Shown: piece after piece, positions 1-9,547 of the stretch
Numbering within the stretch: the stretch's first letter is position 1
Layout: the number at the start of each line of letters is the position of its first letter
From: JAGQWW01 sp041392845
GTDB lineage: Bacteria; Bacteroidota; Bacteroidia; Chitinophagales; Saprospiraceae
DNA length: 64,000 bases
Direction: 5' to 3'
Assembly (NCBI GenBank): GCA_041392845.1
Contig: JAWKLG010000017.1
Location: forward strand, 103,405 to 167,404
The notes under the pieces: model-generated
The model's database searches: none
What the model was told of the DNA's origin: nothing
What the model saw: the letters and a program-made list of their open reading frames with translations, nothing else
Translations under genes and position numbers: made by a program

Positions 1-1500
1 CTGGAAACCATCGACCGGGAACTGAAAAAATACATTATCACGCCTTCAGAAACACCAAAACCTGGTGATACCCGTCTCAAAATGATGCGGGAAATTACCA
101 TGGACGACATCGTGCGCCTGACGGAGATCAAGATCAAGAGAATTTCCAAATTCAACGCTTTCAAAGCAGATGAGTTGATTGCTCAAATAGAAGAGGACCT
201 AAAGCAGGTTCAGTACGATTTGGAGCATTTAACTGATTTCTCTATTGCCTATTTCCAAAACCTCTTGGACAAATATGGAAAGGATCGTGGTAGGAAGACA
301 GAAATCAGCCAGTTTGATACCATTCAAGCATCTCAGGTAGTTGCAGCCAATGCAAAATTGTATGTAAATCGCAAGGAAGGCTTCATCGGTACAGGTCTTA
401 AGAAAGATGAATTTGTTGAAGATTGTTCTGACCTGGACGACATCATTGTTTTTAGAAAAGATGGTATTTTTCAAGTCGTCAGAATTTCAGATAAGGTTTT
501 TGTTGGCAAGGACATCCTCCATGTCGGAGTATGGAAGAAAGGAGACGACCGTACCACCTATAATATGGTGTATGTGGATGGAAAAACAGGAAAGACCTTT
601 GTCAAAAGGTTCAATGTTACTGCCATCACCAGGGAAAAAGAATACGACCTTACCAAAGGAAGTCCTCATAGCAAGGTATTGTATCTAAGTGTGAATGCAA
701 ATGCAGAGGCAGAAACCATCGGAGTTTTGCTTTCACCCAATTGCCGTGCAAAAATCAAGGATTTTGATTTCGACTTTGGTGAATTGGCAATAAAGGGAAG
801 GTCTTCTCAAGGGAATACACTTACAAAATATCCCGTAAAGAAAATCACCCAAAAAGAAGTGGGTGAATCTACATTGGGCGCCTGGAAAATCTGGATGGAC
901 GAAGCAAGCGGAAGATTGAATACCGACCAAAGAGGAATATTACTTGGTTCTTTCAATACAGGGGACAATATTTTGGTGCTCTACAAAGATGGAACTTACG
1001 AAGTTACAGATGCCGAGCTGACCAATCGATATGATGTTAAAAATCTGGTTCACATCGGCAAGCTGGATCCGGAAGCCGCCATTACTGCAGTTCATTTCGA
1101 AGGCAGCAAAGGATGGACCATGGTCAAACGTTTCCAAATAGAAACCTCCTCTCTGAATCAGAAATTCAATTTCATTTCCGATTCAAAAGGCTCTTCACTT
1201 CTATATGTAACTGTTGAAGATGAGCCGGTAGTTGAATATGAAGTAAAAAGAGGAAAAGACAAGGAAACCGAACAGATCAACCTTGCAGAATTTATCGATG
1301 TCAAAGGCTGGAAAGCTTTGGGAAATAAACTGGAAGATTCCAAAATTTCAAAGATTAAGCCTGTCGAGAACGACGAGGAAGAAGACGATGAAGATTCAGA
1401 TGAAGGTGGAGATAATCCAAATGGTCCGGGAACTCCTATTAAACCCGGCGACACAATTGAATTTGATATTGATGGGGACGGACAAGGTTCTCTTTTTTAA
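1..1500 (+). CDS. parC: DNA topoisomerase IV / gyrase subunit A, C-terminal part (partial)
   Basis: The reading frame is open from base 1, so the N-terminal breakage-reunion domain with the catalytic Tyr lies outside the window. What remains is about 499 residues: the end of the coiled-coil arm (ITMDDIVRLTEIKIKRIS and the following helices), then a long beta-rich region with repeated KDG/GKTFVKRF-like strands typical of the GyrA/ParC DNA-wrapping beta-pinwheel. It ends in an acidic, Gly/Asn/Pro-rich tail containing EEDDEDSDEGGDNPNGPG. Type IIA subunit A with its partner B cuts and passes duplex DNA during replication and decatenation. The choice of ParC over GyrA rests on general resemblance to Bacteroidota proteins and is uncertain. 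The TAA stop (1498-1500) shares bases with the stop of the convergent gene (1497-1499), leaving no room for a terminator between them. Confidence 0.9.
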   Translation: METIDRELKKYIITPSETPKPGDTRLKMMREITMDDIVRLTEIKIKRISKFNAFKADELIAQIEEDLKQVQYDLEHLTDFSIAYFQNLLDKYGKDRGRKTEISQFDTIQASQVVAANAKLYVNRKEGFIGTGLKKDEFVEDCSDLDDIIVFRKDGIFQVVRISDKVFVGKDILHVGVWKKGDDRTTYNMVYVDGKTGKTFVKRFNVTAITREKEYDLTKGSPHSKVLYLSVNANAEAETIGVLLSPNCRAKIKDFDFDFGELAIKGRSSQGNTLTKYPVKKITQKEVGESTLGAWKIWMDEASGRLNTDQRGILLGSFNTGDNILVLYKDGTYEVTDAELTNRYDVKNLVHIGKLDPEAAITAVHFEGSKGWTMVKRFQIETSSLNQKFNFISDSKGSSLLYVTVEDEPVVEYEVKRGKDKETEQINLAEFIDVKGWKALGNKLEDSKISKIKPVENDEEEDDEDSDEGGDNPNGPGTPIKPGDTIEFDIDGDGQGSLF

Positions 1501-2156
1501 GAAAGGGCAATTACCTTTTCATCTCCGATAACAAATACCCGGTCTTGCGATGTTGGTTGAACCATGGCAAGGCCGGTAAATTGTCCAAAAGCAGGTAGAA
1601 TCCCTGCCTGCTCTCCCAATAAAAAACAAGGCAATTTTAGATACTGCTTGGCAGGTCCTTCAAATGCTACTCCAGGATGAATATGTCCGTAAAAGTTGTA
1701 TCCCTTCTCTATTTCCTCCATTGGATGGTGGGACAGAAAAATTCCTTCCCACTCATAAGGTTCTTTGTGCACTTTCATATTTGCACCAGCGTACAATCGT
1801 TTGTCGAGGATGTCGTGATTCCCCAATACCAATTCAAACGAAACATCAGGCCAGCCATGCATCCAGGCCGAAAAGGGTTGCCAGGCATCGTTGTATCGGG
1901 AATGAAACAAGTCTCCTAAAAAGATGAGTCGTTTTACAGGGAAGTCATTGACGAGATGGTCCAATTTTTCAAGATTGGAATAAAGGACATGGCCCGGAAC
2001 TGCCAAACCACCTTTTCTGAAATGAGTTTCTTTTCCGAGGTGTACATCTGCTACCAATAGAATGGATTCCTCAATCCAAAAAGCTGCTTTGTGAGGACTG
2101 AGAATAAAGTTTTGACCCGCTTTTTCTACCAACTGTTCCCCTTGCCTGATTTCCAT
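1497..2156 (-). CDS. pdeM: Ligase-associated DNA damage response endonuclease PdeM (metallophosphoesterase)
   Basis: This 219-residue calcineurin-like phosphoesterase has all the metal-binding blocks: DVHLGK (Asp37, His39), GDLFHS (Asp82, His85), GNHD (Asn113, His114) and GHIH (His158, His160). There is no signal peptide, so it acts in the cytoplasm. PdeM-family proteins are encoded with an ATP-dependent ligase, an Lhr-like helicase and a beta-CASP/SNM1-like exonuclease and are thought to process DNA ends. The same four-gene set is present here, with PdeM last in the operon. Its ATG begins one base after the helicase stop, implying translational coupling. Its stop codon overlaps that of the convergent topoisomerase gene. 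Confidence 0.92.
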   Translation of the reverse strand: MEIRQGEQLVEKAGQNFILSPHKAAFWIEESILLVADVHLGKETHFRKGGLAVPGHVLYSNLEKLDHLVNDFPVKRLIFLGDLFHSRYNDAWQPFSAWMHGWPDVSFELVLGNHDILDKRLYAGANMKVHKEPYEWEGIFLSHHPMEEIEKGYNFYGHIHPGVAFEGPAKQYLKLPCFLLGEQAGILPAFGQFTGLAMVQPTSQDRVFVIGDEKVIALS

Positions 2157-2157
2157 A

Positions 2158-4599
2158 TCAGTCTTTTATCAACCGTAATTTCATTTTTTCAATTCGATCT
2201 TCCAGCTTTTCCGAAGTTAGTTTTTCACGCAATCTGTCCACCATGATAGGGAAAGCCAAAGGTGTAGCCCTGTCCGGTTTGCTCAATAATTGTTTTTGGG
2301 AAGAAATCCGATTCAAAGCAGTGTACAAACGTTCCGATTCCAATTGAAAGGTCATAACTTCTTCGTAAGCTTGTTGTAGCAGCAGGTTGTCCGGTTCGTA
2401 ATTTGAAAAAGCATCGAAGAAAAGTTGAGAGGAGGATTGCAGGTGTTTGTCCTTTTTAATCCTGCCGGGGTACCCTTTAAAAATCAACCCAGAAATAGAG
2501 GCAATATCTCTAAACCTTCGACGGGCCATTTCTACTGAATTGATACTTTTACTGATGTCTTCGTGTAGGTTTTCGCTGGATAAAAGTCCTTTTTCCAGTG
2601 CATCATGAATTGGAATTTCCACATCCGAAAGCAATTCGAATCCATAATCATTGAAAGCGATGGAAAAGGAAATAGGCTTTAATCGGGCAATTCTCCATGC
2701 AAATAATGCACTCATTCCTTCATGCACATAGCGGCCTTCAAACGGATAAAAAAGCAAATGAAACCCTTCCTTGCTTTGAAAATATTCCATCAGGAATTCA
2801 TTTTCGTTGGGAAGATGCGAACGTTCGATTTGAAGCTCAGTTAAGGGCAAAATCTTTTCAATTTCTTCTGAACCAACCAGTCCTTCACTGATTTCGGCTA
2901 TTTTATGACGCAATTCATCTCCCAACTGCGAAGATAGAGGAACCCTGCCACCAGCCCATGCCGGTACTTTTCCGGTTTTTGATTTACTTTTTCTAACGCG
3001 CACTTCCATATTTCTTACCTGCACCAATTCCAAACTTCTTCCGGCAAACCAAAACACATCTCCGGGTTTCAAATTCGAAATAAATCGTTCTTCAACGGTA
3101 CCGACTCGGCCACCACTCATATATTTCACAGTCATGGTCGCATCGCTAACAATTGCGCCTATAGACAATCGGTGCCTTGTGGCCAGGTTTCGATTTACTA
3201 TATGCAATCTACCTTTGTACCAATCCACCCTTTTAAATTCATCATAAGCAGTCAAAGCCGGCCCACCTGTCGTTATAAAAGAAAGAATCCAATTCCATTC
3301 TTCGGGACTCATGCTTTGAAAACAATAGGTTTGCTTTACCTCTTCAAATATTTCAGTAGGAACAAATCCGTTGGATACAGCCAATGTCACCAGATACTGC
3401 GATAGCACATCAAAAGATCGGATGTAGGGAATCCGTTGCTCCAGTTTGTTTTCCTCTACAGCGGTCCGCAAGGCTGAAGCTTCAATTAACTCTAGACTAT
3501 GCGTTGGCACAAAATAAATCCTGCTGGTTGCTCCAGGCTGATGGCCACTCCTACCTGCTCTTTGCAAAAAACGCGCAACTCCCTTTGGGCTTCCTACTTG
3601 AATAACAGTTTCAACAGAACGAAAATCAACACCTAAATCCAGACTAGAAGTAGAAATAACCACCTTCAATCGACCATCATCCAAAGCCTGTTCCACCCAT
3701 TCCCTTTGTTCCCGATCGATTGAACTGTGATGCATGGCCATAATACCCAAAAATTCCGGTGCATCATCCATCAGCTTTTGATACCAGACTTCACATTGGT
3801 TTCTGGTATTTGTAAAAATGACTGTAGTAGTGCTTTGATGGATGATGGGAATGACCTTTTCCAACATTTTAATCCCCATATGCCCGGCCCAGGGAAATTT
3901 TTCCACTTCATCTGGCATGAGGGAGATGATTTCTATCTTTTTATCAATGTCGGCTTTGATTAATTTCCAATTGTTTTCTTCAGACTGCCGCCCTAAAAGC
4001 ACCTCCATCGATTCTTCCATATTGCCAATGGTGGCCGAGATGCCCCAAATTCTAAGTCCTTTTTGTAAAGACTTTAATCTGGAAAGAGCCAATTCCATCA
4101 AAACTCCACGCTTTGAACCAATAAGTTCATGCCATTCATCCACCACCACAGAATGCAAATTTTTAAAATAATCTGCATAACCGGGAGTAGCCAAAAGCAA
4201 GTGTAAACTTTCAGGCGTGGTAATTAAAATATTCGGAGGGTTTTTCTTGATTTTTTGTCTTTCTGACGAACTGGTATCTCCTGAGCGAACTGCTATATCG
4301 CAATCCAATTCTAATCCGGATCTAAATCTTTCTCCTGCTTTTTGAATCTCTTTGGTCAAAGCTCTGATGGGACTGATCCAAATAGTATGCAAGCCCAAAT
4401 CTTCCTGGCCGCTTGATTTTTTTTGATGGATATCCAGAATAGAAGGAACCAAAAGGGAATAGGTTTTTCCACTTCCGGTAGGCGCGTTTACAATTCCTGA
4501 GAGTCCATTTTCATAGGCTTCCCAGGCTTCTTTTTGAAAAGGGAAAACGGTCCATTCACGGTTTGAAAACCAATCCAGCGCCATATTCCAATCAGCCAT
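2158..4599 (-). CDS. Ligase-associated DNA damage response DEXH-box helicase (Lhr-type)
   Basis: An 813-residue superfamily 2 helicase. Walker A is NAPTGSGKT (residues 38-46). Motif II is DEWH (154-157), and TPESLHLLLA and SATIGN (from about 188) follow. In the second RecA lobe there is SSLDLGVDF and the motif VI block QRAGRSGH (346-353). The C-terminal 400 residues form the winged-helix plus Lhr-core region that gives single-strand tracking in this family. The length matches the short Lhr class, without the extra C-terminal extension of long Lhr. The start overlaps the end of the ligase gene by 8 bases, and the phosphoesterase follows after one base. A role in DNA repair as part of a ligase-centred complex is inferred from the conserved gene set. 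Confidence 0.95.
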   Translation of the reverse strand: MADWNMALDWFSNREWTVFPFQKEAWEAYENGLSGIVNAPTGSGKTYSLLVPSILDIHQKKSSGQEDLGLHTIWISPIRALTKEIQKAGERFRSGLELDCDIAVRSGDTSSSERQKIKKNPPNILITTPESLHLLLATPGYADYFKNLHSVVVDEWHELIGSKRGVLMELALSRLKSLQKGLRIWGISATIGNMEESMEVLLGRQSEENNWKLIKADIDKKIEIISLMPDEVEKFPWAGHMGIKMLEKVIPIIHQSTTTVIFTNTRNQCEVWYQKLMDDAPEFLGIMAMHHSSIDREQREWVEQALDDGRLKVVISTSSLDLGVDFRSVETVIQVGSPKGVARFLQRAGRSGHQPGATSRIYFVPTHSLELIEASALRTAVEENKLEQRIPYIRSFDVLSQYLVTLAVSNGFVPTEIFEEVKQTYCFQSMSPEEWNWILSFITTGGPALTAYDEFKRVDWYKGRLHIVNRNLATRHRLSIGAIVSDATMTVKYMSGGRVGTVEERFISNLKPGDVFWFAGRSLELVQVRNMEVRVRKSKSKTGKVPAWAGGRVPLSSQLGDELRHKIAEISEGLVGSEEIEKILPLTELQIERSHLPNENEFLMEYFQSKEGFHLLFYPFEGRYVHEGMSALFAWRIARLKPISFSIAFNDYGFELLSDVEIPIHDALEKGLLSSENLHEDISKSINSVEMARRRFRDIASISGLIFKGYPGRIKKDKHLQSSSQLFFDAFSNYEPDNLLLQQAYEEVMTFQLESERLYTALNRISSQKQLLSKPDRATPLAFPIMVDRLREKLTSEKLEDRIEKMKLRLIKD

Positions 4600-6181
4600 A
4601 CTGTTCCAACATTTGATGTAAATCTTGCAAAGTATTGGCTTCGGAGGCCGGTTTGTCTCTTCGCCATCTCAACATGCGCGGAAATCGGAGTGCAATACCC
4701 GATTTATGTCGGGAGGATTCATTGATGCCTTCAAAGGCGATTTCAAAAACCAGCTCCGGATCCACACTTCTCACCGGACCAAAACGCTCTTTGGTATGTT
4801 TGCGCACCCAGCGGGTGATTTCATTGAATTCTTTATCGGTCAAGCCTGAATATGCCTTTGCAAAGGGCACCAGATTGTCTCCATCCCAAACCGCAAAGGT
4901 GAAATCCGTATAAAGATTTGCCCTTCGACCATGTCCGCTTTGCGCATACAACATGACTGCATCTACCGTCAAAGGATCTACCTTCCACTTCCACCAATCT
5001 CCCCTTTTCCTACCTGCCAGATATGGCGAATCCTTTCTTTTTAGCATAAGACCTTCAGAATGAAATTCCCTGGATTTTTCGCGAACCTCTTTTAGTTCTT
5101 CCCATTTTGAAAAGAAAACTTTTTCGGATAGTTTTAATAGGTCGGAGGTAAGAGGATTGGAAGTGAGTTTTTCTAAAATTACCCTTCTTTTTTCCAATGG
5201 CTGATCCCGGATGTCTTTTCCTTCCCATTCCAATACATCATAAGCCATGAGAACCACAGGTGCTGCTTCTAATATTTTTTTTGTGACATTTTTCCTTCCA
5301 ATTCTGGTTTGAAGGTCATTGAAAGTTAGGGGAATGCCATTTTTAAAAGGTAAAATTTCAGCATCTAGTACGGTACCATTTGGAATAGCATCGCAAAGTG
5401 GTTCAAGCTCCGGAAATTTATCTGTTACCAATTCCTCTCCCCTCGACCAAAGAAACCATTCATTTTTGCGAATTATCAATTGCCCTCTGATTCCGTCCCA
5501 TTTCCTTTCGGCAACCCATTCAGATTCTGCACCCAAATCATCCGGACCATCTTCCAGTGGATGGGCCAGGTAAAAGGGATAGGGTTTGGAAACATCGTCC
5601 AAAGGATGGTCTTCAACTATCAGTTTTTGAAAAGTGGTTTCATCCGGTGACCAATTTCCCATTAGTCGATGAGCAATTTGACTTTCTTCCTGGGAGGTGG
5701 TTTTGGCGAGGGCCTTCATCATGAGTTTTTGAGAAACCCCCATTCTGAATCCACCGGTGATGAGTTTATTAAAAACAAACCTTTCGATGGCATCCATTTT
5801 GGACCAGATCTCTATTATCGTTTCCTTTTTCTCTTCCTCTTCCGCTCCTTTTAAATTTTTTATAATATCAATAAGATCAGAAAGTCTGGTTTCCAGTTTT
5901 TCCTTAGGCGGAGGAAGCAACAATGCAATGGTTTCTGCCAAATCACCCACCACATGATAAGATTCTTCAAACAACCAGGCTGGAACTCCGGCAGTTTCAG
6001 CTGCCCAGGCCCTTAGTTCACTGGTCTTAACAGTACGTTTTGGGCGACGATGAGAAAGTATTGCAATGGCCCAAAGTTTATCCCGATCGGGTGCTTTTTT
6101 AAAAAAATCAACCAAGGCTTCTACCTTGACGGTAGTTTTGGTGGTTTGATCCAACTGTTTGAAAAGCGTAGCGAAGTGCAT
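4592..6181 (-). CDS. ATP-dependent DNA ligase (repair operon type)
   Basis: A 529-residue ATP-dependent ligase. The adenylation motif I is KWDG with the nucleotide-accepting lysine at residue 227, within EWVAERKWDGIRGQ. Further nucleotidyltransferase motifs are visible: DAEIL, VLMAYDVLEWEG, SEGLMLKRKDSPY and WWKWK. An alpha-helical DNA-binding domain occupies about residues 1-200 and an OB-fold the C terminus, ending in an arginine-rich LRFPRMLRWRRDK stretch. It seals nicks using ATP, in contrast to the NAD-dependent LigA that normally does replication. ATG overlaps the upstream exonuclease stop by one base (TAATG-type junction), and the helicase start lies inside its 3' end. It is therefore translated as part of the four-gene repair operon. 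Confidence 0.96.
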   Translation of the reverse strand: MHFATLFKQLDQTTKTTVKVEALVDFFKKAPDRDKLWAIAILSHRRPKRTVKTSELRAWAAETAGVPAWLFEESYHVVGDLAETIALLLPPPKEKLETRLSDLIDIIKNLKGAEEEEKKETIIEIWSKMDAIERFVFNKLITGGFRMGVSQKLMMKALAKTTSQEESQIAHRLMGNWSPDETTFQKLIVEDHPLDDVSKPYPFYLAHPLEDGPDDLGAESEWVAERKWDGIRGQLIIRKNEWFLWSRGEELVTDKFPELEPLCDAIPNGTVLDAEILPFKNGIPLTFNDLQTRIGRKNVTKKILEAAPVVLMAYDVLEWEGKDIRDQPLEKRRVILEKLTSNPLTSDLLKLSEKVFFSKWEELKEVREKSREFHSEGLMLKRKDSPYLAGRKRGDWWKWKVDPLTVDAVMLYAQSGHGRRANLYTDFTFAVWDGDNLVPFAKAYSGLTDKEFNEITRWVRKHTKERFGPVRSVDPELVFEIAFEGINESSRHKSGIALRFPRMLRWRRDKPASEANTLQDLHQMLEQYG

Positions 6182-7200
6182 TAGCTTTTTTCCGCCTCCC
6201 CGGTATCATTTTCTTCAGCGGCATCTCCTTCATATTCCGTTTGAACCGAAGCTGCATTGAGTCCCTTGTCTCTAAGCCATTTGGCAAAAACACTGGTATA
6301 TCCGTGTGTTACCAAAACCCTTTCCGCACCAGTATTTTCTATTGCTGTATTTAAATCTTTCCAATCAGCATGGTCACTGAGTACAAATCCTCTGTCTGCG
6401 GCTCTTCGCCTTCTTGCACCCCGCAAGGTCATCCATCCGGAAGCGATTCCTATCGAAAGAGGTTTGAATCTTTTAGACCAGGAGGAATTGATGGCAGAAG
6501 GTGGAGCTAGAACCATGGCACCTTTGAATTCACTTTTTGGAATGTCTGCTTTTGCTAATTGTGTTTCAGGAAGCAAAATTCCCTGTTTTCGAAGTACCTT
6601 ATTGGTATTTTCAATTGCACCATGCGTAAAAATGGGCCCAATCGAAGTATCCAATCCGTAAAGAATACGCTGTGCTTTACCCAGGGAATAACAGGATAAA
6701 AGGCTCACTTTTCCTTCTTCCGCATTGGCATACCACCAATTGTTGATTTCTTCAAAAACCTCGGCTTGGGGTTTCCAGTTGTAGACAGGCAATCCGAAGG
6801 TAGATTCCGTAATAAAAGTGTGGCATTTGACCGGTTCAAACGCTTCGGTCAGTCCATCATCTTCCAGTTTATAATCTCCTGAAGCCACCCAAACTTCTCC
6901 TTTATATTCCACGCGAATTTGAGCCGATCCAGGTACATGTCCGGCCGGATGAAAAGAAAACTTCACCCCATTAATGGTGGTAGTTTTTCCAAATAGTGTG
7001 GTTTGTAATTTGATATCGCCAAGGCGGTAACGGATGGCAGGTGCAGCAGCCTCCGTACATAGGTATTCCTTATGTCCCCACCTAGCATGATCCGAGTGGC
7101 CATGCGTAATCAAAGCCTTCTGCACCGGCCTCCAGGGATCGATATAAATCCCGGCCGGTTCACACCAAATACCCTTATCCGTAAACTGTAGTAAATCCAT
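6181..7200 (-). CDS. Ligase-associated DNA exonuclease (beta-CASP / SNM1-like metallo-beta-lactamase fold)
   Basis: A 339-residue metallo-beta-lactamase-fold nuclease. The metal-binding signature HGHSDHARWGH starts at residue 33. Other conserved blocks are FHPAGHVPGSAQIR (third histidine cluster), ASGDYKLEDDG (metal-binding Asp) and FVLSDHADW (C-terminal His). Members of this family degrade or trim DNA ends and are found with an ATP-dependent ligase and Lhr-type helicase, as here. It is the first gene of the operon, so its upstream region (7201-7390) should hold the operon promoter. I see no clear TAnnTTTG element there. No signal peptide is present. Confidence 0.93.
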   Translation of the reverse strand: MDLLQFTDKGIWCEPAGIYIDPWRPVQKALITHGHSDHARWGHKEYLCTEAAAPAIRYRLGDIKLQTTLFGKTTTINGVKFSFHPAGHVPGSAQIRVEYKGEVWVASGDYKLEDDGLTEAFEPVKCHTFITESTFGLPVYNWKPQAEVFEEINNWWYANAEEGKVSLLSCYSLGKAQRILYGLDTSIGPIFTHGAIENTNKVLRKQGILLPETQLAKADIPKSEFKGAMVLAPPSAINSSWSKRFKPLSIGIASGWMTLRGARRRRAADRGFVLSDHADWKDLNTAIENTGAERVLVTHGYTSVFAKWLRDKGLNAASVQTEYEGDAAEENDTGEAEKS

Positions 7201-7575
7201 CGGATCCCTAACTTATGAAAATTTCTTTTGTTCACAGATGGGGATGGGATTGTTGATTGGTTTAGAACAGGAATTTGTTTTGGGATAATGTATAAAAGGA
7301 GGAAACTCTGAAGGAAAATTTATTTTAATCAACCCAAAGAGCCATGGAAGAAAAGCCAATAGCCAACGGCCAACGGCTAACAGCCAAAAACATGATTGAG
7401 CTTTTTATTTCAGCGGTCCGGACGGGACTTAAAAATTCTATCATATTTTATTGAAATTCAGAATTTTATAAAATCATTATGGTGATTGTACTCAATTTTG
7501 TAAAAAAAATAATTTCAAATGATATTATTTTATTACTCTTACAACAAAAGTAATTTGAACTCATAAAGTGAATTA
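7201..7575. other. Intergenic region with GCCAAC-type repeat and left attachment site
   Basis: This 375-base gap separates the repair operon from the island. It contains a run of GCCAA-type words at about 7357-7387 (AGCCAATAGCCAACGGCCAA and onward), one of the dispersed intergenic repeats seen elsewhere in the window. The 36-bp tRNA-derived repeat follows at 7394-7429. The next 145 bases are strongly AT-rich and lead into the first island gene. I see no gene here. Confidence 0.7.
7394..7429. repeat. Left copy of 36-bp direct repeat (att-like), fragment of tRNA-Asp 3' end
   Basis: An exact 36-base match, in direct orientation, to 12711-12746. The shared sequence begins GATTGAGCTTTTTATTTCAG, continues into GGTCCGGACGGGACT, and stops there: flanking bases differ on both sides. 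In the right copy these bases are the 3' strand of the tRNA-Asp acceptor stem and T-arm plus half of its terminator. Here the tRNA is not continued, so this is a fragment. Duplication of a tRNA 3' end at the far side of a segment is the usual result of tyrosine-recombinase integration. Confidence 0.9.
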
Positions 7576-8952
7576 GTGAATACTGAAATTTGCATCCAAT
7601 TAAAATTGAATCCTCAGTATTTAGGTGACAAGGAGGATAAAAATGTTTCTTACCATGCTCATATTTATACCAAAAAGGATAATGAAGTATGGATGAAAAT
7701 CTATAGGGATCGTTTTTTACATATGAAATTTAATTTCCTGTATTCTTCAAAAGGTATTAAGGACCTCAATGAAATATTTTGTGAATTATCCCATGAGAAT
7801 GAACCAGATATTGAATCAATAGATTATTCAGAATCTAAAATAATTTCATATAGAGATGCAAGTAATGATTATGATAGAAACGGGGATTATTTTGAATTAG
7901 GATTAAGTAACCTGAAAATTAGTTTCATCGCTGAAAATGAAACTAATTCAGAGGGTGATTTTAAATCAAGTTTCTATTTAGAAGATGGCGCTGTAGAGAT
8001 AATTGAGGATTTTTACGTAATAGATAAGTTCTTTACTAATCCTGATGCATTGAAAGCAGAACATAAATGGAAAGAACCTTTTGTTTTCAAGAACATTAAA
8101 ATGGTTTTTGAATTAGGATTTTCTACAGAAAAAAATCAAGAAGGATTAGAGGTTATCCAAAAAATACCAAAGTTGGTTTTATACCACCAAGAGAAAAGTG
8201 AACAGGAAATATTAGAAGTAGCAGATTTTATTTTAGGTTTTGCATCCTTTTATTTTGGGACAGAAATAAAATATTTTTTTTATAGGATAAGTACCTCAAA
8301 AATTACTGTTCAAAAAACCATCAGAATTAAAGATCAATATCACTTTTCATCATCATATTTCATCCGAAGAAAATACAGCATAGGCTTTGAAGAGTTCCTA
8401 AAGAAAATTTCTCTACATAAAGAATTAAGTGTCGATTCCTTTAATGGTATTGTTCAAAAATATTTACTCTCTCAAAAGCTTAATAATGAATCCAAATTTT
8501 TGTTATTATTCAATGTTTTTGAGAATCTTAGAAAAGTAAATTTAAAATCAGAATCAATTAAAGAATCTTATGATTTAATCCGCTTAAAAGACGAAATAAA
8601 AGAGGAAATAAAAAATGATTTAAAGAGGTTTTCAATTTATGTCGATCCAAAAAAGAAAAATGAATTTGAAGCTCATGTAATGAATCATCAGAAAACGATT
8701 TTCTTTTTACCTGTTAAAGAACAGTTGAATAATTATTTAGAGTTCCGCAATATGGATTTTGGCTTATTTGAAATTGACCTCTCCAAAATTAAATCTTTGA
8801 GAGATGAAATTTTTCATGGAGCACCCTTAGCCAGGAATCAAGAATTATTGGGTAAGGCAAATGAAGTTTTAAATTTAATGTGCCAGGTATTTATTTTTGA
8901 TGTTTTAGGAATTGAAGATTTTAATAAGAAATTTAGCGCCAAGGAAGAATAA
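7576..8952 (+). CDS. HEPN-motif protein, possible ApeA-like abortive infection factor
   Basis: A 458-residue soluble protein starting with GTG. The N-terminal half is rich in predicted beta strands and acidic residues. The C-terminal half is helical and carries RDEIFHG, with Arg409 and His414 in the RX4H spacing that defines HEPN ribonuclease domains, followed by a hydrophobic helix. This order (beta-rich front, HEPN back) is like ApeA-type anti-phage proteins, but I cannot confirm family membership. The gene is much more AT-rich than the repair operon beside it. It lies just inside the left att-like repeat. Its 3' end overlaps the convergent gene at 8933 by 20 bases. A defence role is inferred from the motif and the island context, not demonstrated. 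Confidence 0.6.
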   Translation: MNTEICIQLKLNPQYLGDKEDKNVSYHAHIYTKKDNEVWMKIYRDRFLHMKFNFLYSSKGIKDLNEIFCELSHENEPDIESIDYSESKIISYRDASNDYDRNGDYFELGLSNLKISFIAENETNSEGDFKSSFYLEDGAVEIIEDFYVIDKFFTNPDALKAEHKWKEPFVFKNIKMVFELGFSTEKNQEGLEVIQKIPKLVLYHQEKSEQEILEVADFILGFASFYFGTEIKYFFYRISTSKITVQKTIRIKDQYHFSSSYFIRRKYSIGFEEFLKKISLHKELSVDSFNGIVQKYLLSQKLNNESKFLLLFNVFENLRKVNLKSESIKESYDLIRLKDEIKEEIKNDLKRFSIYVDPKKKNEFEAHVMNHQKTIFFLPVKEQLNNYLEFRNMDFGLFEIDLSKIKSLRDEIFHGAPLARNQELLGKANEVLNLMCQVFIFDVLGIEDFNKKFSAKEE

Positions 8953-9547
8953 ATGTTTTTTTGTTTAATTCAACCTGCCTCCTTTCAAATTTTGAAATTA
9001 ATTGGTTTATATCCTTTTCAATTTTATCTCCCTCCATATGCCAGATAATTTCTTCTGACCTCTCCAACCTTTCTAATAAAGAATTATCGTCTCCAAATTT
9101 TCCTGGTGTTCTGGCTGCTCTTAATTCATCAACCATTTGAGCGTTAAAACCAATGCTGTTTATTATTTTAAAAATACTTCCAAATTCCTTTTCTGATTCA
9201 GGAGAAACAACTGCCATATATTTAAATTTTAGACTACTAAGCTTATTGAGCTTTTCCATTTCATTGTTTATCCTATAATGAATAACTTGAGAGGTTGAAA
9301 GCGATTGCTGATTATTATTTAATGTTTTAACTTCAATTTGTTCATGAGGAAAAACTCTTGGATCCCTAATTTTCTTTATGGACTCCCTAACAGAATATAA
9401 TATTTCTAGTGTATCCTGAGATACTTCATTTTTCATCTTCCACCTTGCTTCCCTTCTCCAGGAGTCAATCCCATAAATAGCCGTTCCTGCAGCTATAATA
9501 ATTGAAATAGGCTGCAGGAACGATAAAAGATTATTTGTCCAATTCAT
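8933..9547 (-). CDS. Membrane-anchored hypothetical protein, second gene of a two-gene module
   Basis: 204 residues. One hydrophobic segment near the N terminus (FLQPISIIIAAGTAIYGI, about residues 10-27) is followed by a basic turn (DSWRREARWK). It probably anchors the protein with the remaining 170 mainly helical, charged residues in the cytoplasm. I do not recognise the family. The ATG overlaps the stop of the 226-residue gene upstream by four bases (ATGA), so the two are translationally coupled and likely partners. The 3' end overlaps the convergent HEPN-motif gene by 20 bases. Composition is as AT-rich as the rest of the island. Confidence 0.75.
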   Translation of the reverse strand: MNWTNNLLSFLQPISIIIAAGTAIYGIDSWRREARWKMKNEVSQDTLEILYSVRESIKKIRDPRVFPHEQIEVKTLNNNQQSLSTSQVIHYRINNEMEKLNKLSSLKFKYMAVVSPESEKEFGSIFKIINSIGFNAQMVDELRAARTPGKFGDDNSLLERLERSEEIIWHMEGDKIEKDINQLISKFERRQVELNKKTFILPWR

